Shown here piece by piece: positions 1 to 10,418 of a stretch of DNA of 64,000 nt; positions within the stretch are counted from its first letter, which is position 1, and each line of letters starts with the position of its first letter. The notes beneath the pieces are model-generated. The model was given only the letters and a program-made list of their open reading frames with translations. It did no database searches and was not told the origin of the DNA. The stretch is taken from positions 1,809,001 to 1,873,000 of the forward strand of contig NZ_OY782757.1 of assembly GCF_963678185.1 (NCBI RefSeq). The letters run 5' to 3'. Both the position numbers and the translations under genes were made by a program. This stretch comes from an uncultured Tolumonas sp. (lineage in GTDB: Bacteria; Pseudomonadota; Gammaproteobacteria; Enterobacterales; Aeromonadaceae).

Positions 1-537
1 CACACCGAGAATGCCGTATTTATCCATCACATCAAACATCGATGGATCAGGGGTATAAAACAGATCAGCAGAAAACAGATTACCAACTTTCACCGGAATA
101 CCGAGTTTTTCAGCGGCAGTCACAGCATTACGCAGCAGACCGAAATCAGCAATCGCGGCGAAATCATGATCTTTAAAGCGCATACGATTCACTTTGGAAT
201 CGGTGCTGGCTCCCATACCGATGATCACATCACGCACTTTGACATCCGCTCGCACCGCACCACAGGAACCGATACGGATGATGTTTTTTACACCGTATTC
301 GGTGATAAGTTCCTTGGTATAAATCGAGCAGGATGGAATGCCCATGCCATGGCCCATTACAGAGATCCGCTCACCTTGGTAAAAACCAGTGTAACCAAAC
401 ATGTTGCGCACATCGGTCACCAGCTCAGCACCTTCAAGGTAGGTTTCCGCAATATATTTCGCGCGCAGTGGGTCGCCTGGCATCAATACTGTTTCAGCAA
501 AAGCACCGTCTTTGGCATTAATGTGTGGAGTTGCCAT
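1..537 (-). CDS. deoD: Purine nucleoside phosphorylase DeoD (partial, 3' end outside window)
   Basis: DeoD splits purine (deoxy)ribonucleosides with phosphate into free base and (deoxy)ribose-1-phosphate in the cytoplasm. The first 179 codons are present, starting [13 protein letters not shown]; the rest lies beyond the left edge. The N-terminal MATPH start, the phosphate-binding GDPLRAK segment and the RIGSCGAVR segment are typical of hexameric bacterial PNP. The ATG at 537 follows a GGAAGAAC ribosome-binding site. It is the last gene of deoCABD, 15 nt after deoB, so its product feeds pentose-1-phosphate to DeoB. Identification is by motif and operon order; only the missing C-terminus limits it. 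Confidence 0.97.
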   Translation of the reverse strand, partial: MATPHINAKDGAFAETVLMPGDPLRAKYIAETYLEGAELVTDVRNMFGYTGFYQGERISVMGHGMGIPSCSIYTKELITEYGVKNIIRIGSCGAVRADVKVRDVIIGMGASTDSKVNRMRFKDHDFAAIADFGLLRNAVTAAEKLGIPVKVGNLFSADLFYTPDPSMFDVMDKYGILGV

Positions 538-552
538 TGTTCTTCCTTCTTC

Positions 553-1779
553 TTAATGATGTTCCGGCAAGCAGTTGCTGCCATATTCTAGTGGTGGTAG
601 GCCATGATAGACCGCAATGGTTTGGCCGATATCGGCAAAGGTATTCCGCAAACCCAGATCTTGCGCAGTTACCGTGGCGCCATAAAAAATGACCGGCACA
701 TGTTCACGAGTATGATCGCTGCCCGTCCAGATCGGATCACAACCGTGATCGGCGGTTAACACGACCCGATCGCCCGGTTGCAATAGCGCAAACAGTTCCG
801 GCAAACGCTGATCGAAATATTCTAGTGCGCGCGCATAACCCGGCACATCACGGCGATGGCCGTAGGATGAGTCAAAATCAACAAAGTTGGTGAAGATAAT
901 CGTCTGTCCGGCTGCCCGTTTTACCTGTGCAAGCGTCACATCCCATAACTCTTCCAGACCCGTCGCTTTGTGCTGTTGTGTAATGCCACAACCGGCATAG
1001 ATATCGGAAATTTTACCGATCGAAACCACTTCACCACCCGCAGCTTTCATGCGATCGAGCAAAGTCGGCATTGGCGGTTCCACCGCATAGTCATGACGAT
1101 TGCCAGTGCGCGCAAATTCGCCCGGCTTATTGCCAACAAACGGGCGCGCAATGACGCGACCAATGTTATACGGCTCAAGCAACTGGCGCGCTAATTTGCA
1201 CAATGCATAAAGACGCTCTAAACCGAACGTCTCTTCATGACAGGCGATCTGAAATACAGAATCGGCGGAGGTATAAAAGATCGGCTTACCACTTTGCATA
1301 TGCTCTTCGCCAAGACGATCGAGGATCTCGGTGCCGGACGAATGACAGTTGCCGAGATAACCCGGCAGATCAGCTTGCGCCACCAAGGCATCGAGCAATT
1401 CCTGTGGAAAGCTGTTTTCTTTCTCAGAGAAATAACCCCAGTCAAATAACACCGGTGCGCCAGCCATTTCCCAATGTCCCGACGGAGTATCTTTCCCGGA
1501 CGACAGCTCTTTGGCATAACCATAGGCGGCCATCGGCACAACGGTTTCATCTAATCCGGCCGGAAATGCACCGCTGGATGCCGCACACGCATGTGCTAGC
1601 CCCAATTTTGTCAGATTTGGCAACTGCAACGGCCCCTGACGGCCAATATCGGCCTGCCCGTTTGCACAGGCTTCGGCAATATGGCCCAACGTATTGGCGC
1701 CGACATCACCAAAGCGACTGGCATCGGCACTGGCACCAATGCCCAGTGAATCCATCATCAATATAATTGTACGTTTCAT
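553..1779 (-). CDS. deoB: Phosphopentomutase DeoB
   Basis: DeoB moves the phosphate between C1 and C5 of ribose or deoxyribose, linking nucleoside phosphorolysis to DeoC. The 408-aa product begins [16 protein letters not shown], carrying the N-terminal metal-binding Asp of the alkaline phosphatase-like superfamily. It also shows the metal-site TADHGCDP and DHTREHVP segments near the C-terminus. Length matches the E. coli enzyme (about 407 aa). A longer reading from 1863 runs back into deoA and was rejected, because the ATG at 1779 has a GAGG site overlapping the deoA stop codon. The gap to deoA is 7 nt, so translational coupling is likely. Confidence 0.97.
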   Translation of the reverse strand: MKRTIILMMDSLGIGASADASRFGDVGANTLGHIAEACANGQADIGRQGPLQLPNLTKLGLAHACAASSGAFPAGLDETVVPMAAYGYAKELSSGKDTPSGHWEMAGAPVLFDWGYFSEKENSFPQELLDALVAQADLPGYLGNCHSSGTEILDRLGEEHMQSGKPIFYTSADSVFQIACHEETFGLERLYALCKLARQLLEPYNIGRVIARPFVGNKPGEFARTGNRHDYAVEPPMPTLLDRMKAAGGEVVSIGKISDIYAGCGITQQHKATGLEELWDVTLAQVKRAAGQTIIFTNFVDFDSSYGHRRDVPGYARALEYFDQRLPELFALLQPGDRVVLTADHGCDPIWTGSDHTREHVPVIFYGATVTAQDLGLRNTFADIGQTIAVYHGLPPLEYGSNCLPEHH

Positions 1780-1786
1780 AGCAACC

Positions 1787-3118
1787 TCAAACGTCTGCCA
1801 GGGTGATCCGGCGATAGACTGCCGGTGATGGTGTGATCGCGTTATCCCCCACCTGAATAGCATTACGGATCACCGCCGCAGTTTGTTCATATTGTGCTTC
1901 GGTACGCGCATGCACCCACGCCAGCGGAACGTCTTTATCTGCTTGCGCGCCTAAAGAAATGACATCTGTCAGGCCCACGGCATGATCAATCAAATCGGCG
2001 GCACGTAAGCGCCCACCACCTAACGCAACCACTGCCATACCGAGCGCACGGGTATCCATGCCAGTGATAATGCCGGAGGATTGCGCATACACTGGTCGCA
2101 TGATTTCTGCTTTTTGCAGGTGATTATCATAGTTCTCGACAAAATCAGCCGGGCCACCCAGTGCAAATACCATACGGGCGAATGTTTCCGCGGCTTTGCC
2201 GTTATCCAGCACCTGCTGTAATTTCTGCCTCGCTTGCGCTTCATCGCTGGCTAAGCCGCCGGAAATCAACATTTCCGCGCATAAAGCCATCGTGACTTCA
2301 TGTAAACGTGGATGACGATAAGCGCCTGTCAGATAACGCACGGCTTCACGCACTTCGACTGCATTACCCGCGCTGGTTGCCAGCACCTGATTCATATCGG
2401 TTAACAGTGCCGTCGTACGACAACCGGCACCATTGGCGACAGCCACAATGCTTTTCGCCAGCGCTTCTGATTGTTCATAGGTAGGCATAAATGCACCAGA
2501 ACCAACTTTGACATCCATCACCAGCGCTTCCAGTCCTGCCGCTAGTTTCTTCGATAGGATAGACGCAGTGATCAACGGAATAGATTCCACGGTCGCCGTG
2601 ACATCGCGCGTCGCATAGAAACGTTTATCTGCTGGCGCTAAATCAGAAGTCTGCCCAATGATGGCCACTCCGACTTCTTTCACCACTTTTTTGAAAATCG
2701 CATTCAGCGGCGTGGTTTGATAGCCGGGGATCGCATCAAATTTGTCGAGCGTACCGCCGGTATGCCCCAAACCGCGACCAGAAATCATCGGCACATAACC
2801 ACCGCACGCGGCGACCATCGGGCCGAGCATCAACGAAACCACATCACCGACGCCGCCAGTCGAGTGTTTATCTAACACCGGCCCCGGTAAATCCAACTCA
2901 GACCAATCCAGCACTGAACCTGAATCACGCATGGCACAGGTTAAAGCGATACGTTCCGGCATAGTCATGCCATTAAAGAACACCGCCATCGCTAATGCAG
3001 CAATCTGCCCCTCGGTGACCGAATTGTGCGTAATACCTTGTACGAAGAATTGAATTTCACTGTCGGTCAGTGCTTGGCCGTCGCGTTTTTTACGAATAAT
3101 TTCTTGCGGAAGGAACAT
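1787..3118 (-). CDS. deoA: Thymidine phosphorylase DeoA
   Basis: DeoA converts thymidine and deoxyuridine plus phosphate into base and 2-deoxyribose-1-phosphate. The 443-aa protein starts [14 protein letters not shown] and carries the family hallmark around [10 protein letters not shown] (phosphate and pyrimidine binding), followed by [13 protein letters not shown]. Length is close to E. coli DeoA (440 aa). An AGGGGG ribosome-binding site lies 4 nt before the ATG. It is the second gene of the minus-strand deo operon, 29 nt after deoC and 7 nt before deoB. Assignment rests on motifs and the unbroken deoCABD order. Confidence 0.97.
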   Translation of the reverse strand: MFLPQEIIRKKRDGQALTDSEIQFFVQGITHNSVTEGQIAALAMAVFFNGMTMPERIALTCAMRDSGSVLDWSELDLPGPVLDKHSTGGVGDVVSLMLGPMVAACGGYVPMISGRGLGHTGGTLDKFDAIPGYQTTPLNAIFKKVVKEVGVAIIGQTSDLAPADKRFYATRDVTATVESIPLITASILSKKLAAGLEALVMDVKVGSGAFMPTYEQSEALAKSIVAVANGAGCRTTALLTDMNQVLATSAGNAVEVREAVRYLTGAYRHPRLHEVTMALCAEMLISGGLASDEAQARQKLQQVLDNGKAAETFARMVFALGGPADFVENYDNHLQKAEIMRPVYAQSSGIITGMDTRALGMAVVALGGGRLRAADLIDHAVGLTDVISLGAQADKDVPLAWVHARTEAQYEQTAAVIRNAIQVGDNAITPSPAVYRRITLADV

Positions 3119-3144
3119 GGAGCCCCCTTAAATGGCTAATTCAA

Positions 3145-3915
3145 TTAATAACCTGACGATGCCGTTTGTGATTGGTGACCTAACGTTGCGAGTAAATCAG
3201 CGAGTAAGCTGGAGGCCCCGAAACGGAATGTTCTTGCCGAGATCCATTTACTGCCTAATATTGATGCGGCTAAAGCCAGATATTCCGCCGCTTGTGCCGC
3301 ATTTTTTACACCGCCCGCCGCTTTAAAACCCACCGCCGGATTTTTTTCTTTAATCACGTCTAACATGATTTTTGCCGCTTCCAGCGTGGCATTAACGGGC
3401 ACTTTCCCAGTCGAAGTTTTAATAAAATCAGCGCCCGCATCAATAGCAATTTCCGACGCTAAACGGATCAATTCTGGTGTTTTCAGCTCACCGCTTTCGA
3501 TAATGACTTTCAGCAATACCGCCTCACCACAAGCGGCTTTGCAGGCTTTTACCAGTTCAAAACCAACAGTTTTGTCACCTGCCATCAAAGCTTGGTATGG
3601 AAACACTACATCGACTTCATCGGCACCATACGCAACAGCGGCCCGGGTTTCCGCAACCGCAATTTCAATATCATCATTACCATGCGGAAAGTTCGTCACG
3701 GTGGCAATGCGCACATTGTAGGCGCCGATTTGACGTAAAATTTTACGTGCGATCGGTACGAAACGTGGGTATACACAGACTGCGGCTGTCGAACCGGCCG
3801 CCGTTTTGGCCTGCTGGCATAACGCGATCACTGCGGCATCGGTGTCATTATCATTCAGGGTCGTCAGATCCATTAGTTGTAACGCCAGTTGCGCGGCTTG
3901 TTGTAAATCAGGCAT
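3145..3915 (-). CDS. deoC: Deoxyribose-phosphate aldolase DeoC
   Basis: DeoC is a class I aldolase that cleaves 2-deoxyribose-5-phosphate to acetaldehyde and glyceraldehyde-3-phosphate, ending deoxynucleoside catabolism. The 256-aa protein has the TIM-barrel signatures [22 protein letters not shown] and [10 protein letters not shown]. The Schiff-base lysine lies in [10 protein letters not shown], and a second active-site Lys in GFKAAGGVK. The chosen ATG at 3915 (MPDLQQ) has a GGAG site 7 nt upstream. The longer reading from 3948 would begin inside a palindromic leader hairpin and has no ribosome-binding site. It is the first gene of deoCABD and has an unusual structured leader (see 3937-4090). 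Confidence 0.96.
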   Translation of the reverse strand: MPDLQQAAQLALQLMDLTTLNDNDTDAAVIALCQQAKTAAGSTAAVCVYPRFVPIARKILRQIGAYNVRIATVTNFPHGNDDIEIAVAETRAAVAYGADEVDVVFPYQALMAGDKTVGFELVKACKAACGEAVLLKVIIESGELKTPELIRLASEIAIDAGADFIKTSTGKVPVNATLEAAKIMLDVIKEKNPAVGFKAAGGVKNAAQAAEYLALAASILGSKWISARTFRFGASSLLADLLATLGHQSQTASSGY

Positions 3916-4196
3916 CCGTATCTCCATATCGATCGCACCGGATAGCATCCGGTCAAAGAGTGAATTGTTGTGTTTTAATGATAGCGGCTTTACCGCAGGG
4001 CATCGTGCCCGAAAGGCGATGGGAACACTCCCAACCTTGAGCTTCCATTCCTGGAGACCGATGAAACTTCACCAGACTCGTAGATAACGTGAAATGGCGC
4101 AATAGCGAAGTATTGTGCAGATTAATAAGAATATCGTGAAAACTACTGAAATTCTTCTGTCTCAAGCACATAAGTAATAGAAAACAGTGATAAAGA
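3916..4196 (-). promoter_or_regulatory. Structured leader/promoter region of the deo operon
   Basis: This 281-nt gap separates yjjV from deoC. In the deoC sense direction it contains three tight hairpins. They are GGGA-GTGT-TCCC (about 4020-4031), GGGCA-CGA-TGCCC (about 3998-4010), and a perfect 7-bp palindrome, ACCGGAT-GCT-ATCCGGT, at 3937-3953, about 20 nt before the deoC start. No convincing CRP, CytR or DeoR site could be read by eye, although the E. coli deo operon is controlled by such proteins. Whether the hairpins act in RNA or as protein-binding DNA is unknown. Confidence 0.45.
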
Positions 4197-4973
4197 CTAT
4201 TTTTGAACAGGAATTCGGAATATTTTTTCGACATTCCGCTCAATGGCATCACCCAGCATATCTGGCGATATTTGTCTGAGCATAGCAAGTTCCATTAATA
4301 CTTCAGGTATATACGCCGGTTCATTTCGCGCCCCTTGGCGCTGAAATAAGGGCATAGTTGGGCCATCGGTTTCCAGTAATAAGTTCTCAATCGGTAATTT
4401 GGCTACTGCTTTACGTGTTTTCTCAGCACGTGGATAGGTGATCACGCCACCAATACCCAGCATAAAACCAAGTTCGATAAATTGTTCCGCCTGCTGACGT
4501 GAGCCAGAAAAAGCGTGCCAGACACCACCGCGTGGCAATTTGAATTGTTTAACAATACGCAGCAATTCATTGTGTGCTTTACGGCAATGCAAAATAACTG
4601 GCAACTGATATTGGCTCGCCAGAGCTAATTGCTTTTCCAGCATCGCAATTTGTAATGACATCGGCACTTCAATGGCACCGTCCAGACCACATTCACCAAT
4701 AGCCACTAACCCAACCGGGCGCTGCTGTAACAGTAATTCTAATTCCGTGAAAGCGTGGTCAGTTTCATTGCTCAAAAACCACGGATGCAAACCAAAGGCA
4801 TAATAAAGATTGGGATATTGCTGATGTAAAACAGGTAATCGCGCCCAGTTAGCCGAACTAATCGCCGGGACAATCCAGCGGCTAACGCCTTGCGCTTCAC
4901 TGCGAGCTAAGACCTGTGGCAGATCATCGGCATATTCGCTTAAATCGAGATGGATGTGCGAGTCAGTCAGCAT
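4197..4973 (-). CDS. yjjV: TatD-family metal-dependent hydrolase (YjjV-like)
   Basis: This is a TIM-barrel metallohydrolase of the TatD DNase/deoxyribonuclease family, 258 aa. The first residues MLTDSHIHLD give the HxH metal ligands; GECGLDG supplies the metal-binding Glu, LPVILHCRKA and WHAFSGS give His ligands, and LLLETDGP gives the catalytic Asp. The HxH motif at the N-terminus fixes the start near 4973. In enterobacteria yjjV sits beside deoCABD, as here, so this subfamily is favoured over tatD or ycfH. The substrate in the cell is not settled. The start codon follows the U-tract of an upstream terminator by only about 10 nt and has no clear ribosome-binding site. Confidence 0.9.
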   Translation of the reverse strand: MLTDSHIHLDLSEYADDLPQVLARSEAQGVSRWIVPAISSANWARLPVLHQQYPNLYYAFGLHPWFLSNETDHAFTELELLLQQRPVGLVAIGECGLDGAIEVPMSLQIAMLEKQLALASQYQLPVILHCRKAHNELLRIVKQFKLPRGGVWHAFSGSRQQAEQFIELGFMLGIGGVITYPRAEKTRKAVAKLPIENLLLETDGPTMPLFQRQGARNEPAYIPEVLMELAMLRQISPDMLGDAIERNVEKIFRIPVQK

Positions 4974-4983
4974 ATTATCAGCA

Positions 4984-5010
4984 ACAAAAAAGGCCGTGTG
5001 ATACGGCCTT
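4984..5010 (-). terminator. Rho-independent terminator of the 5032-5826 gene
   Basis: Read on the minus strand, an 8-bp perfect stem (AAGGCCGT / ACGGCCTT) with a 5-nt loop is followed by TTTTTTGTT. It ends the transcript of the outer-membrane protein gene. It also lies almost directly on the yjjV start region. Confidence 0.85.
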
Positions 5011-5031
5011 TATAAGCTAGTTCATGTGGTT

Positions 5032-5826
5032 TTAGAAGCGCATTGACGCTTTGATACCAAATTCAACGGTGGTGTTTTTAGGCTCATAACCGGTATAGGT
5101 TGAATCACCCGCAGAAAAAACAACGGAATCTGATTTATTAATATTCCAGTAATCGATATATGGGCCAATGGCAAAATCATTCACCCGATACATGCTGGAA
5201 AATTTGATGCCATAACCACTATCTTGGCGATTATCAATATCCGGATATGACGCTGATACATCAGACAATTTCGATTTTTGTTGTCCATGGATCAAATAAT
5301 CAAACTCAATTGCTGAGTCCAGAACTGAGCCATTATCCAGAGTAAAACGATTGCTCACACCGATAGGTAAATAGTAATAATGGCTGATCCGCTGGTAACC
5401 CCAGTAACCCGTGCTGGTTTCGCCACGACTGTCATTGTTTAAATAACGGAAGCCAAAACCAGTATAGGGTGCCCAGACCGAGTTACCCACGACATGATCT
5501 TTACCAAATAACGGTCTGATTTCATAGTAATAATCAGGATTATTACTGGACGTACCTGAGCCAGTATAATCCACTTTACCGTAGGCAAATCGGCCATTAA
5601 CTTTGAAGAACCAATCATTCTGCGCCGCCATGGTGGTGGTATAATCTACCCCCAACTTGATGCCATCATTTTTAACATCAAGGCTTGACTCTTCATATTT
5701 GTAACTCGATACACTAACGCCTAATTCCTGGCCAGTTTGTGTACCCAGTGCTTGCTCATTTGCAAAAGCAGAAGTCGCGCAAAAAACAGCTAACAAGGTC
5801 ATGGATGGTGCGATCATTTTTTTCAT
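5032..5826 (-). CDS. Outer-membrane beta-barrel protein of unknown function
   Basis: The 264-aa product has a clear Sec signal peptide (MKKMIAPSMTLLAVFCATSAFA, cleaved after AFA). The mature part has alternating aromatic and polar strands rich in Tyr, Asp and Ser, and it ends in Phe (GIKASMRF), as outer-membrane barrels recognised by the Bam machine do. The number and length of amphipathic stretches suggest about 8-10 strands. No specific porin or adhesin family is recognised. It is transcribed alone: 197 nt separate it from prfC, and a strong terminator follows. Possible roles include a small porin or a structural barrel; nothing in the neighbourhood decides between them. Confidence 0.75.
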   Translation of the reverse strand: MKKMIAPSMTLLAVFCATSAFANEQALGTQTGQELGVSVSSYKYEESSLDVKNDGIKLGVDYTTTMAAQNDWFFKVNGRFAYGKVDYTGSGTSSNNPDYYYEIRPLFGKDHVVGNSVWAPYTGFGFRYLNNDSRGETSTGYWGYQRISHYYYLPIGVSNRFTLDNGSVLDSAIEFDYLIHGQQKSKLSDVSASYPDIDNRQDSGYGIKFSSMYRVNDFAIGPYIDYWNINKSDSVVFSAGDSTYTGYEPKNTTVEFGIKASMRF

Positions 5827-5955
5827 GATACATCCCTATAATAAATAAACAGCAGTGATACCCGATTGTTTTTATATAACTAACATAGAATTATTGATCG
5901 TTTGAATCTGTCACTCAAACAGAATTCATTCACGTAATAAGAATAGCAGCATTCA

Positions 5956-5985
5956 GAAAATGCCCCCTTGAGCAGGGGGCAAAAA
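5956..5985 (-). terminator. Terminator downstream of prfC
   Basis: A 7-bp G+C stem, GCCCCCT / AGGGGGC (5962-5968 and 5974-5980), with a 5-nt loop is followed on the minus strand by ATTTTCT. It sits 44 nt after the prfC stop codon. Confidence 0.75.
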
Positions 5986-6023
5986 TGATAAGAACCAAGA
6001 CTGGATATTTTTACGCGAAAAAA

Positions 6024-7616
6024 TCAATGCTCACGTGTTTTATGGAACTTCACATCCGGATAACGTTCCATGGTCAGATTCAAATTTACCATAGTTGGTG
6101 CGATGTAAGCCAAATTATCACCGCCATCCAACGCCAGGTTTAATGAACATTTACGCTCAAACTCATCGAATTTCTTCGCATCGTCACAGGTCACCCAACG
6201 CGCAGTTGATACGTTGATGGTTTCGTAAATCGCTTCGACGTTGTATTCCGATTTCAGACGCGAGACCACCACGTCGAACTGCAGCACACCGACTGCACCC
6301 ACGATCAAATCGTTGTTGTCGATTGGGCGGAATACCTGTACCGCACCTTCTTCAGAAAGCTGCACCAAACCTTTCAGCAACTGTTTCTGCTTCAGCGGAT
6401 CTTTCAAACGAATACGGCGGAACAGCTCGGGTGCAAAGTTAGGAATACCACTGAAATGCAGATCTTCACCCTGAGTGAAGGTATCACCGATCTGAATGGT
6501 ACCGTGGTTATGCAAACCAATGATATCGCCAGGGTAGGCTTCTTCAGCCTGTTCACGATCGCCGGCCATGAAGGTAACGGCATCGGAGATGTTCACATCT
6601 TTGCCGAGGCGAACATGACGCATTTTCATACCTTTTTCATATTTGCCGGAAACCACACGCATGAAGGCAATACGGTCGCGGTGTTTCGGGTCCATATTGG
6701 CTTGGATCTTAAACACGAAACCAGAGAATTTTTCTTCTGTCGCTTCAACCAAACGCGTGTCAGTTTTTCGTGACATTGGCGCTGGCGCCCAGTCAGTCAA
6801 ACCGTCCAGCATATGATCCACACCGAAGTTACCCAATGCCGTCCCGAAGAAGACTGGAGACAATTCGCCCTTCAGGAACAGCTCCATATCAAATTCATGG
6901 GAAGCACCTTGTACCAACTCCAACTCACCACGGAATTGTTCAGCCAAGTCTTCACCAACGGCGGCATCTAGATCAGGGTTATTCAGCCCTTTAACAATCC
7001 GGACTTCCTGAATGGTGTGACCTTTACCTGATTGGTATAAATAGGTTTCATCTTTTGCCAGATGATAAACGCCTTTGAACAATTTGCCGCAGCCAATCGG
7101 CCAGGTGATCGGCGCACACTTGATTTTCAACTCACGCTCAACTTCATCCAGCAGATCCATCGGATCACGAATATCACGGTCAAGTTTGTTCATGAACGTC
7201 AGGATCGGTGTGTCACGCAGACGGGTGACTTCCATCAATTTACGCGTCCGGTCTTCAACTCCTTTTGCGGCATCAATCACCATCAGACAACAGTCAACGG
7301 CAGTCAGCGTGCGGTAAGTATCTTCCGAGAAGTCTTCGTGACCCGGAGTATCCAGCAGATTAACCAGACTGTCGCGATAAGGAAATTGCATTACCGAGGT
7401 GGTGATGGAAATACCACGCTGCTTTTCCATTTCCATCCAGTCAGACTTAGCATGCTGACCGTTACCACCACGGCCTTTAACTGTCCCCGCCGTTTGAATG
7501 GCTTGTCCGAACAACAAGACCTTTTCGGTGATTGTTGTTTTACCCGCATCGGGGTGAGAAATAATGGCGAAAGTACGGCGTTTGCCCACTTCCTGCAGGA
7601 ATGGAGAATTAGACAT
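6024..7616 (-). CDS. prfC: Peptide chain release factor 3 (RF3)
   Basis: RF3 is a ribosome-bound GTPase that removes RF1/RF2 after peptide release. The 530-aa protein (E. coli 529) shows the G1 loop SHPDAGKTT, the G3 motif [12 protein letters not shown] and the G4 motif NKLDRD, followed by domains II and III to the C-terminal [12 protein letters not shown]. Over these stretches it is nearly identical to enterobacterial RF3. The true start is the ATG at 7616 ([10 protein letters not shown]); the preceding TTG at 7619 is in frame but less likely. A GAAGATTTGAG stretch lies upstream. It appears to be a single-gene transcript with its own terminator. Confidence 0.97.
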   Translation of the reverse strand: MSNSPFLQEVGKRRTFAIISHPDAGKTTITEKVLLFGQAIQTAGTVKGRGGNGQHAKSDWMEMEKQRGISITTSVMQFPYRDSLVNLLDTPGHEDFSEDTYRTLTAVDCCLMVIDAAKGVEDRTRKLMEVTRLRDTPILTFMNKLDRDIRDPMDLLDEVERELKIKCAPITWPIGCGKLFKGVYHLAKDETYLYQSGKGHTIQEVRIVKGLNNPDLDAAVGEDLAEQFRGELELVQGASHEFDMELFLKGELSPVFFGTALGNFGVDHMLDGLTDWAPAPMSRKTDTRLVEATEEKFSGFVFKIQANMDPKHRDRIAFMRVVSGKYEKGMKMRHVRLGKDVNISDAVTFMAGDREQAEEAYPGDIIGLHNHGTIQIGDTFTQGEDLHFSGIPNFAPELFRRIRLKDPLKQKQLLKGLVQLSEEGAVQVFRPIDNNDLIVGAVGVLQFDVVVSRLKSEYNVEAIYETINVSTARWVTCDDAKKFDEFERKCSLNLALDGGDNLAYIAPTMVNLNLTMERYPDVKFHKTREH

Positions 7617-7651
7617 CAACTCAAATCTTCTAATTGATATACAGACGAAAT

Positions 7652-7686
7652 GAACCAGCTATAGCACCTAAGTGCAAAGCTGGTTC
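7652..7686. repeat. Nested inverted repeat between prfC and the chemotaxis receptor
   Basis: A perfect 9-bp stem, GAACCAGCT / AGCTGGTTC, encloses a second 4-bp stem, GCAC-CTAA-GTGC. It lies about 36 nt upstream of prfC and 95 nt downstream of the chemotaxis receptor. Neither side has a U-tract, so a standard terminator is unlikely. It could be a leader hairpin of prfC or a protein-binding palindrome. Confidence 0.5.
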
Positions 7687-7780
7687 GACAGACTACGCTG
7701 TAAGAGATAAAGGAAATTATGTGCTATTTTCGCTGATCCTTGCTTTTTAAACAATCAAAGCTTTCTAACAATATGTCGGA

Positions 7781-10108
7781 TCAATTGGTATGGAAACGGC
7801 TCACTAATTCACTTAAGCGATTAGACAGTTTCTGCAATTCCTGCGCTTGCACCGCTGAGCTTTCTGTTCGGCCTTCTGTTGTTTCCGACAAGGTATGAAT
7901 ATCGGAAACATTTGATTCCATCTCTTTAACAGTGCTCTGCTGCTGACTCAATGCGGTGGTAATTTGCGCATGCATTGCCTGTACATCCGTTACCAGTTGT
8001 CTGATCTGCTGAATTTCTGTCGCGGTCTGTTGCACCAGTTGAATGCCTTTGTCCGCGCTGTTTTTCGCAGAATTAACCCGGTTTACCGATTCATCAGCAG
8101 CACTACGCAACACTTCAATCTTACGCTGAATATCGACCGTCGCATTTTGAGTACGTGAGGATAATGAACGGACTTCATCCGCCACTACCGCAAACCCACG
8201 TCCCAACTCACCGGCTCGGGCCGCTTCAATCGCTGCATTTAATGCCAATAAACTAGTCTGTGATGCAATGCCATTAATCACGGCTAACACACTGCTGATC
8301 TCATCAATTTGAGCACTAAGATACGACATAGATTGTGCTGATTCGGTGGTATCCGACGCCAATTTTTCAATTTCGACTGCCGAGCGTTTCGCATTATCCG
8401 AACCGGATAAAGTGACCTGATCAGCTACCGACATCGCATTGTAGGTTTCATGGCTGCTACGGGCTACTTCGTCAATGGATGCTGCAAATTCTGTCATAGC
8501 GCTGGCAATGGTTTGCGTCATACCTCGCTGACCAGAAATACCGCTCAATACATCGCTGGTTTGTTTTTGTAATTCACCAGACACTGACGCCAACTGCGCC
8601 GCTGCACCAGATACTTCAATTACGACACCGCGAATATTCGCAATAAACGAGTTAAACGCACGGGACAGCTCGCCAATCTCATCGGCTCGTTTTGCACTCG
8701 ACAGTTGAACATTCAGATCGCCTTCCCCTTTCGCTAACTCCTGAAAAGAATCGACCAGCTCACGCAATGGATTGATCAAACGACGCGCCATGGTTAAACC
8801 AAACAACACAGCAATCACTAACACAATCAACGCAATAACGATCGTATTTTTAGCGATGGAACTTAACATTTGCTGTTTATCGGCAAAGGCTTCATCAGTA
8901 GAAATTTCAGAAATGATAGCCCAATTCAGTCCCATCAATTTCATCGGCGCATAGGCAGCAATGACATCTTCGCCTGCAGCACCTGGCGTAGTGATCACAC
9001 CCGATTTGCCAGATAAAGCTAACGTGGCGGCTTCAGAATTATCCCGTTGCAACGCGACAGCGCTTTTGCGTTGCCGTATGTCATTGATACGATCCTGCCA
9101 ACCATTTTTTGCAATCTGAGTTAAATAGTTTGCGGGTGTTTCTAAGATACCGCGGCTTTCAGAACGCAGACGCTTATCAGCTCCCAACAAATAAGCTTCA
9201 CCTGTTTTGCCCAGCCCTACCTTTCCCCATTGCTTATTATTAGTCATCAATGTGGTGATTTGTGCTTGTGACACCTGAACAACCAACGAACCGACACGGT
9301 TATCACCATCAAAAATAGGCAGAGCCATAAATGCCGCAGGGGCACCATACGATGGCAAGTAGGTCTCAAAGTCGGTCAAAAAAACAGTGCCCGCATTCGC
9401 AGAACGCACGGCATTCCATGCTTTAGCAATACCAGAATCTTTTAGCTGACTGCTCGTCAGTGACATCGCAAAGTCCGATTCTTTAAAAACGGAATACACC
9501 ACCCGACCATCGTTATTCACTAAAAACAGATCATAAAATCCGAACTCTTCCTGAACCTGTCGTAAATCAGGATGGTACGTAACATGGTACATATCATACC
9601 GCGTGGCAAATTTACCTTTTTTGGCGGCTTGATTTAGCAGCTGTTTGGAACCCAATGGATTGGTATTCTGGCTAATGTAATGTGATTGATAAAATAACGC
9701 TGGCTTATCTAAACCAGAAAAATAAGACGTCACCATTTCAGGTTTTATTGCAGGGTCTAACTGCCGATAGTGGCCTAAATAGGTGTCTTTATAATAATCA
9801 CCAATACTTTTTTGTTCCTGTTCATCTGGCTCGGCAAAGAGATCAAAACCATTAGAAAAATCACGCATTGCTGTGATGGTATGCGAATTCATCGCAATAC
9901 TCTGGGTAATCGTCTTTAAATTGTCGAAATAACTACCTAATTGATCGTGTTTCATCTCCCGTACGGCAACTAATTTTTCCGCAACTTGATCATACAAAGC
10001 GCCGTCCATACGCTCTGAAATAGAGTAACTGATCACTCCTGTTGCACTAATAAGAGGCAAAACACCGATACCGATAATGGCTAATAATATGCGCGTCTTT
10101 ATTTTCAT
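7781..10108 (-). CDS. Methyl-accepting chemotaxis protein with large periplasmic sensor
   Basis: This 775-aa inner-membrane receptor passes ligand signals to CheW/CheA. The first membrane helix is at residues about 6-28. A periplasmic region of nearly 390 residues, long enough for a double-Cache-type sensor, ends at a second helix near 418-440 ([18 protein letters not shown]). It is followed by a HAMP segment starting [11 protein letters not shown]. The cytoplasmic signalling hairpin contains the conserved tip sequence [13 protein letters not shown], then [12 protein letters not shown]. No CheR-docking pentapeptide (NWETF type) is seen at the C-terminus FHTN. The ligand cannot be read from sequence. 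It stands alone, with no che or flagellar genes beside it. Confidence 0.95.
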   Translation of the reverse strand: MKIKTRILLAIIGIGVLPLISATGVISYSISERMDGALYDQVAEKLVAVREMKHDQLGSYFDNLKTITQSIAMNSHTITAMRDFSNGFDLFAEPDEQEQKSIGDYYKDTYLGHYRQLDPAIKPEMVTSYFSGLDKPALFYQSHYISQNTNPLGSKQLLNQAAKKGKFATRYDMYHVTYHPDLRQVQEEFGFYDLFLVNNDGRVVYSVFKESDFAMSLTSSQLKDSGIAKAWNAVRSANAGTVFLTDFETYLPSYGAPAAFMALPIFDGDNRVGSLVVQVSQAQITTLMTNNKQWGKVGLGKTGEAYLLGADKRLRSESRGILETPANYLTQIAKNGWQDRINDIRQRKSAVALQRDNSEAATLALSGKSGVITTPGAAGEDVIAAYAPMKLMGLNWAIISEISTDEAFADKQQMLSSIAKNTIVIALIVLVIAVLFGLTMARRLINPLRELVDSFQELAKGEGDLNVQLSSAKRADEIGELSRAFNSFIANIRGVVIEVSGAAAQLASVSGELQKQTSDVLSGISGQRGMTQTIASAMTEFAASIDEVARSSHETYNAMSVADQVTLSGSDNAKRSAVEIEKLASDTTESAQSMSYLSAQIDEISSVLAVINGIASQTSLLALNAAIEAARAGELGRGFAVVADEVRSLSSRTQNATVDIQRKIEVLRSAADESVNRVNSAKNSADKGIQLVQQTATEIQQIRQLVTDVQAMHAQITTALSQQQSTVKEMESNVSDIHTLSETTEGRTESSAVQAQELQKLSNRLSELVSRFHTN

Positions 10109-10418
10109 AAGTGAGGTCTCTGTCAGCCGATGCTTTGAAGCTAATGAACTAGTTTTTATAAACTTGTTATTTTTTAAAGCAATATATACGCCAAGCTAAA
10201 ATATAGACGGTTTATAGCGCTATAATCGAAATAACTAACATCGAGACAGATAAAAAGCCCATTTACAGAAAATTCGACAAATGAATCAGCTAAAAACTAG
10301 AATTTATAGCTAGTGACACAGCCATGTCATACCACCAGAAATTTCATTTTCAAAAGTAATAGACATAAAAAAGCAGGCAACCAGTGCCTGCAAAAAGGTG
10401 GAATTAAAAAGAGGAGTA
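10109..10418. other. Intergenic region between chemotaxis receptor and yitT-family gene
   Basis: This is 310 nt without a supportable gene. It is AT-rich, contains the palindrome-like TATAGCGCTATA near 10213, and holds the yitT-family terminator at its right end. It should carry the chemotaxis receptor promoter. No sigma-28 flagellar-type promoter with convincing spacing was recognised. Confidence 0.4.
10367..10391 (-). terminator. Terminator of the yitT-family gene
   Basis: On the minus strand a 6-bp stem, GCAGGC / GCCTGC, with a 7-nt loop is followed by TTTTTT. It sits 28 nt after the stop codon of the membrane-protein gene. Confidence 0.85.

Noticed and set aside
1203-1766. 187-aa plus-strand ORF inside deoB
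   Set aside because: It is antisense to deoB, which is fully conserved in its own frame.
3998-4031. Guanidine-II (mini-ykkC) riboswitch before deoC
   Set aside because: One hairpin loop resembles ACGA, but the second loop is GTGT and the ACGR pair needed for this class is absent.
3916-4196. CRP/CytR/DeoR sites for the deo operon
   Set aside because: Only weak half-sites were seen; none reached a convincing match.
3953-4288. 111-aa ORF spanning the deoC leader
   Set aside because: It overlaps yjjV in another frame, lacks a ribosome-binding site, and its product has no protein-like pattern.
10109-10418. Sigma-28 promoter for the chemotaxis receptor
   Set aside because: TAAA and GCATCGGC-like elements exist but spacing and sequence do not fit the consensus.
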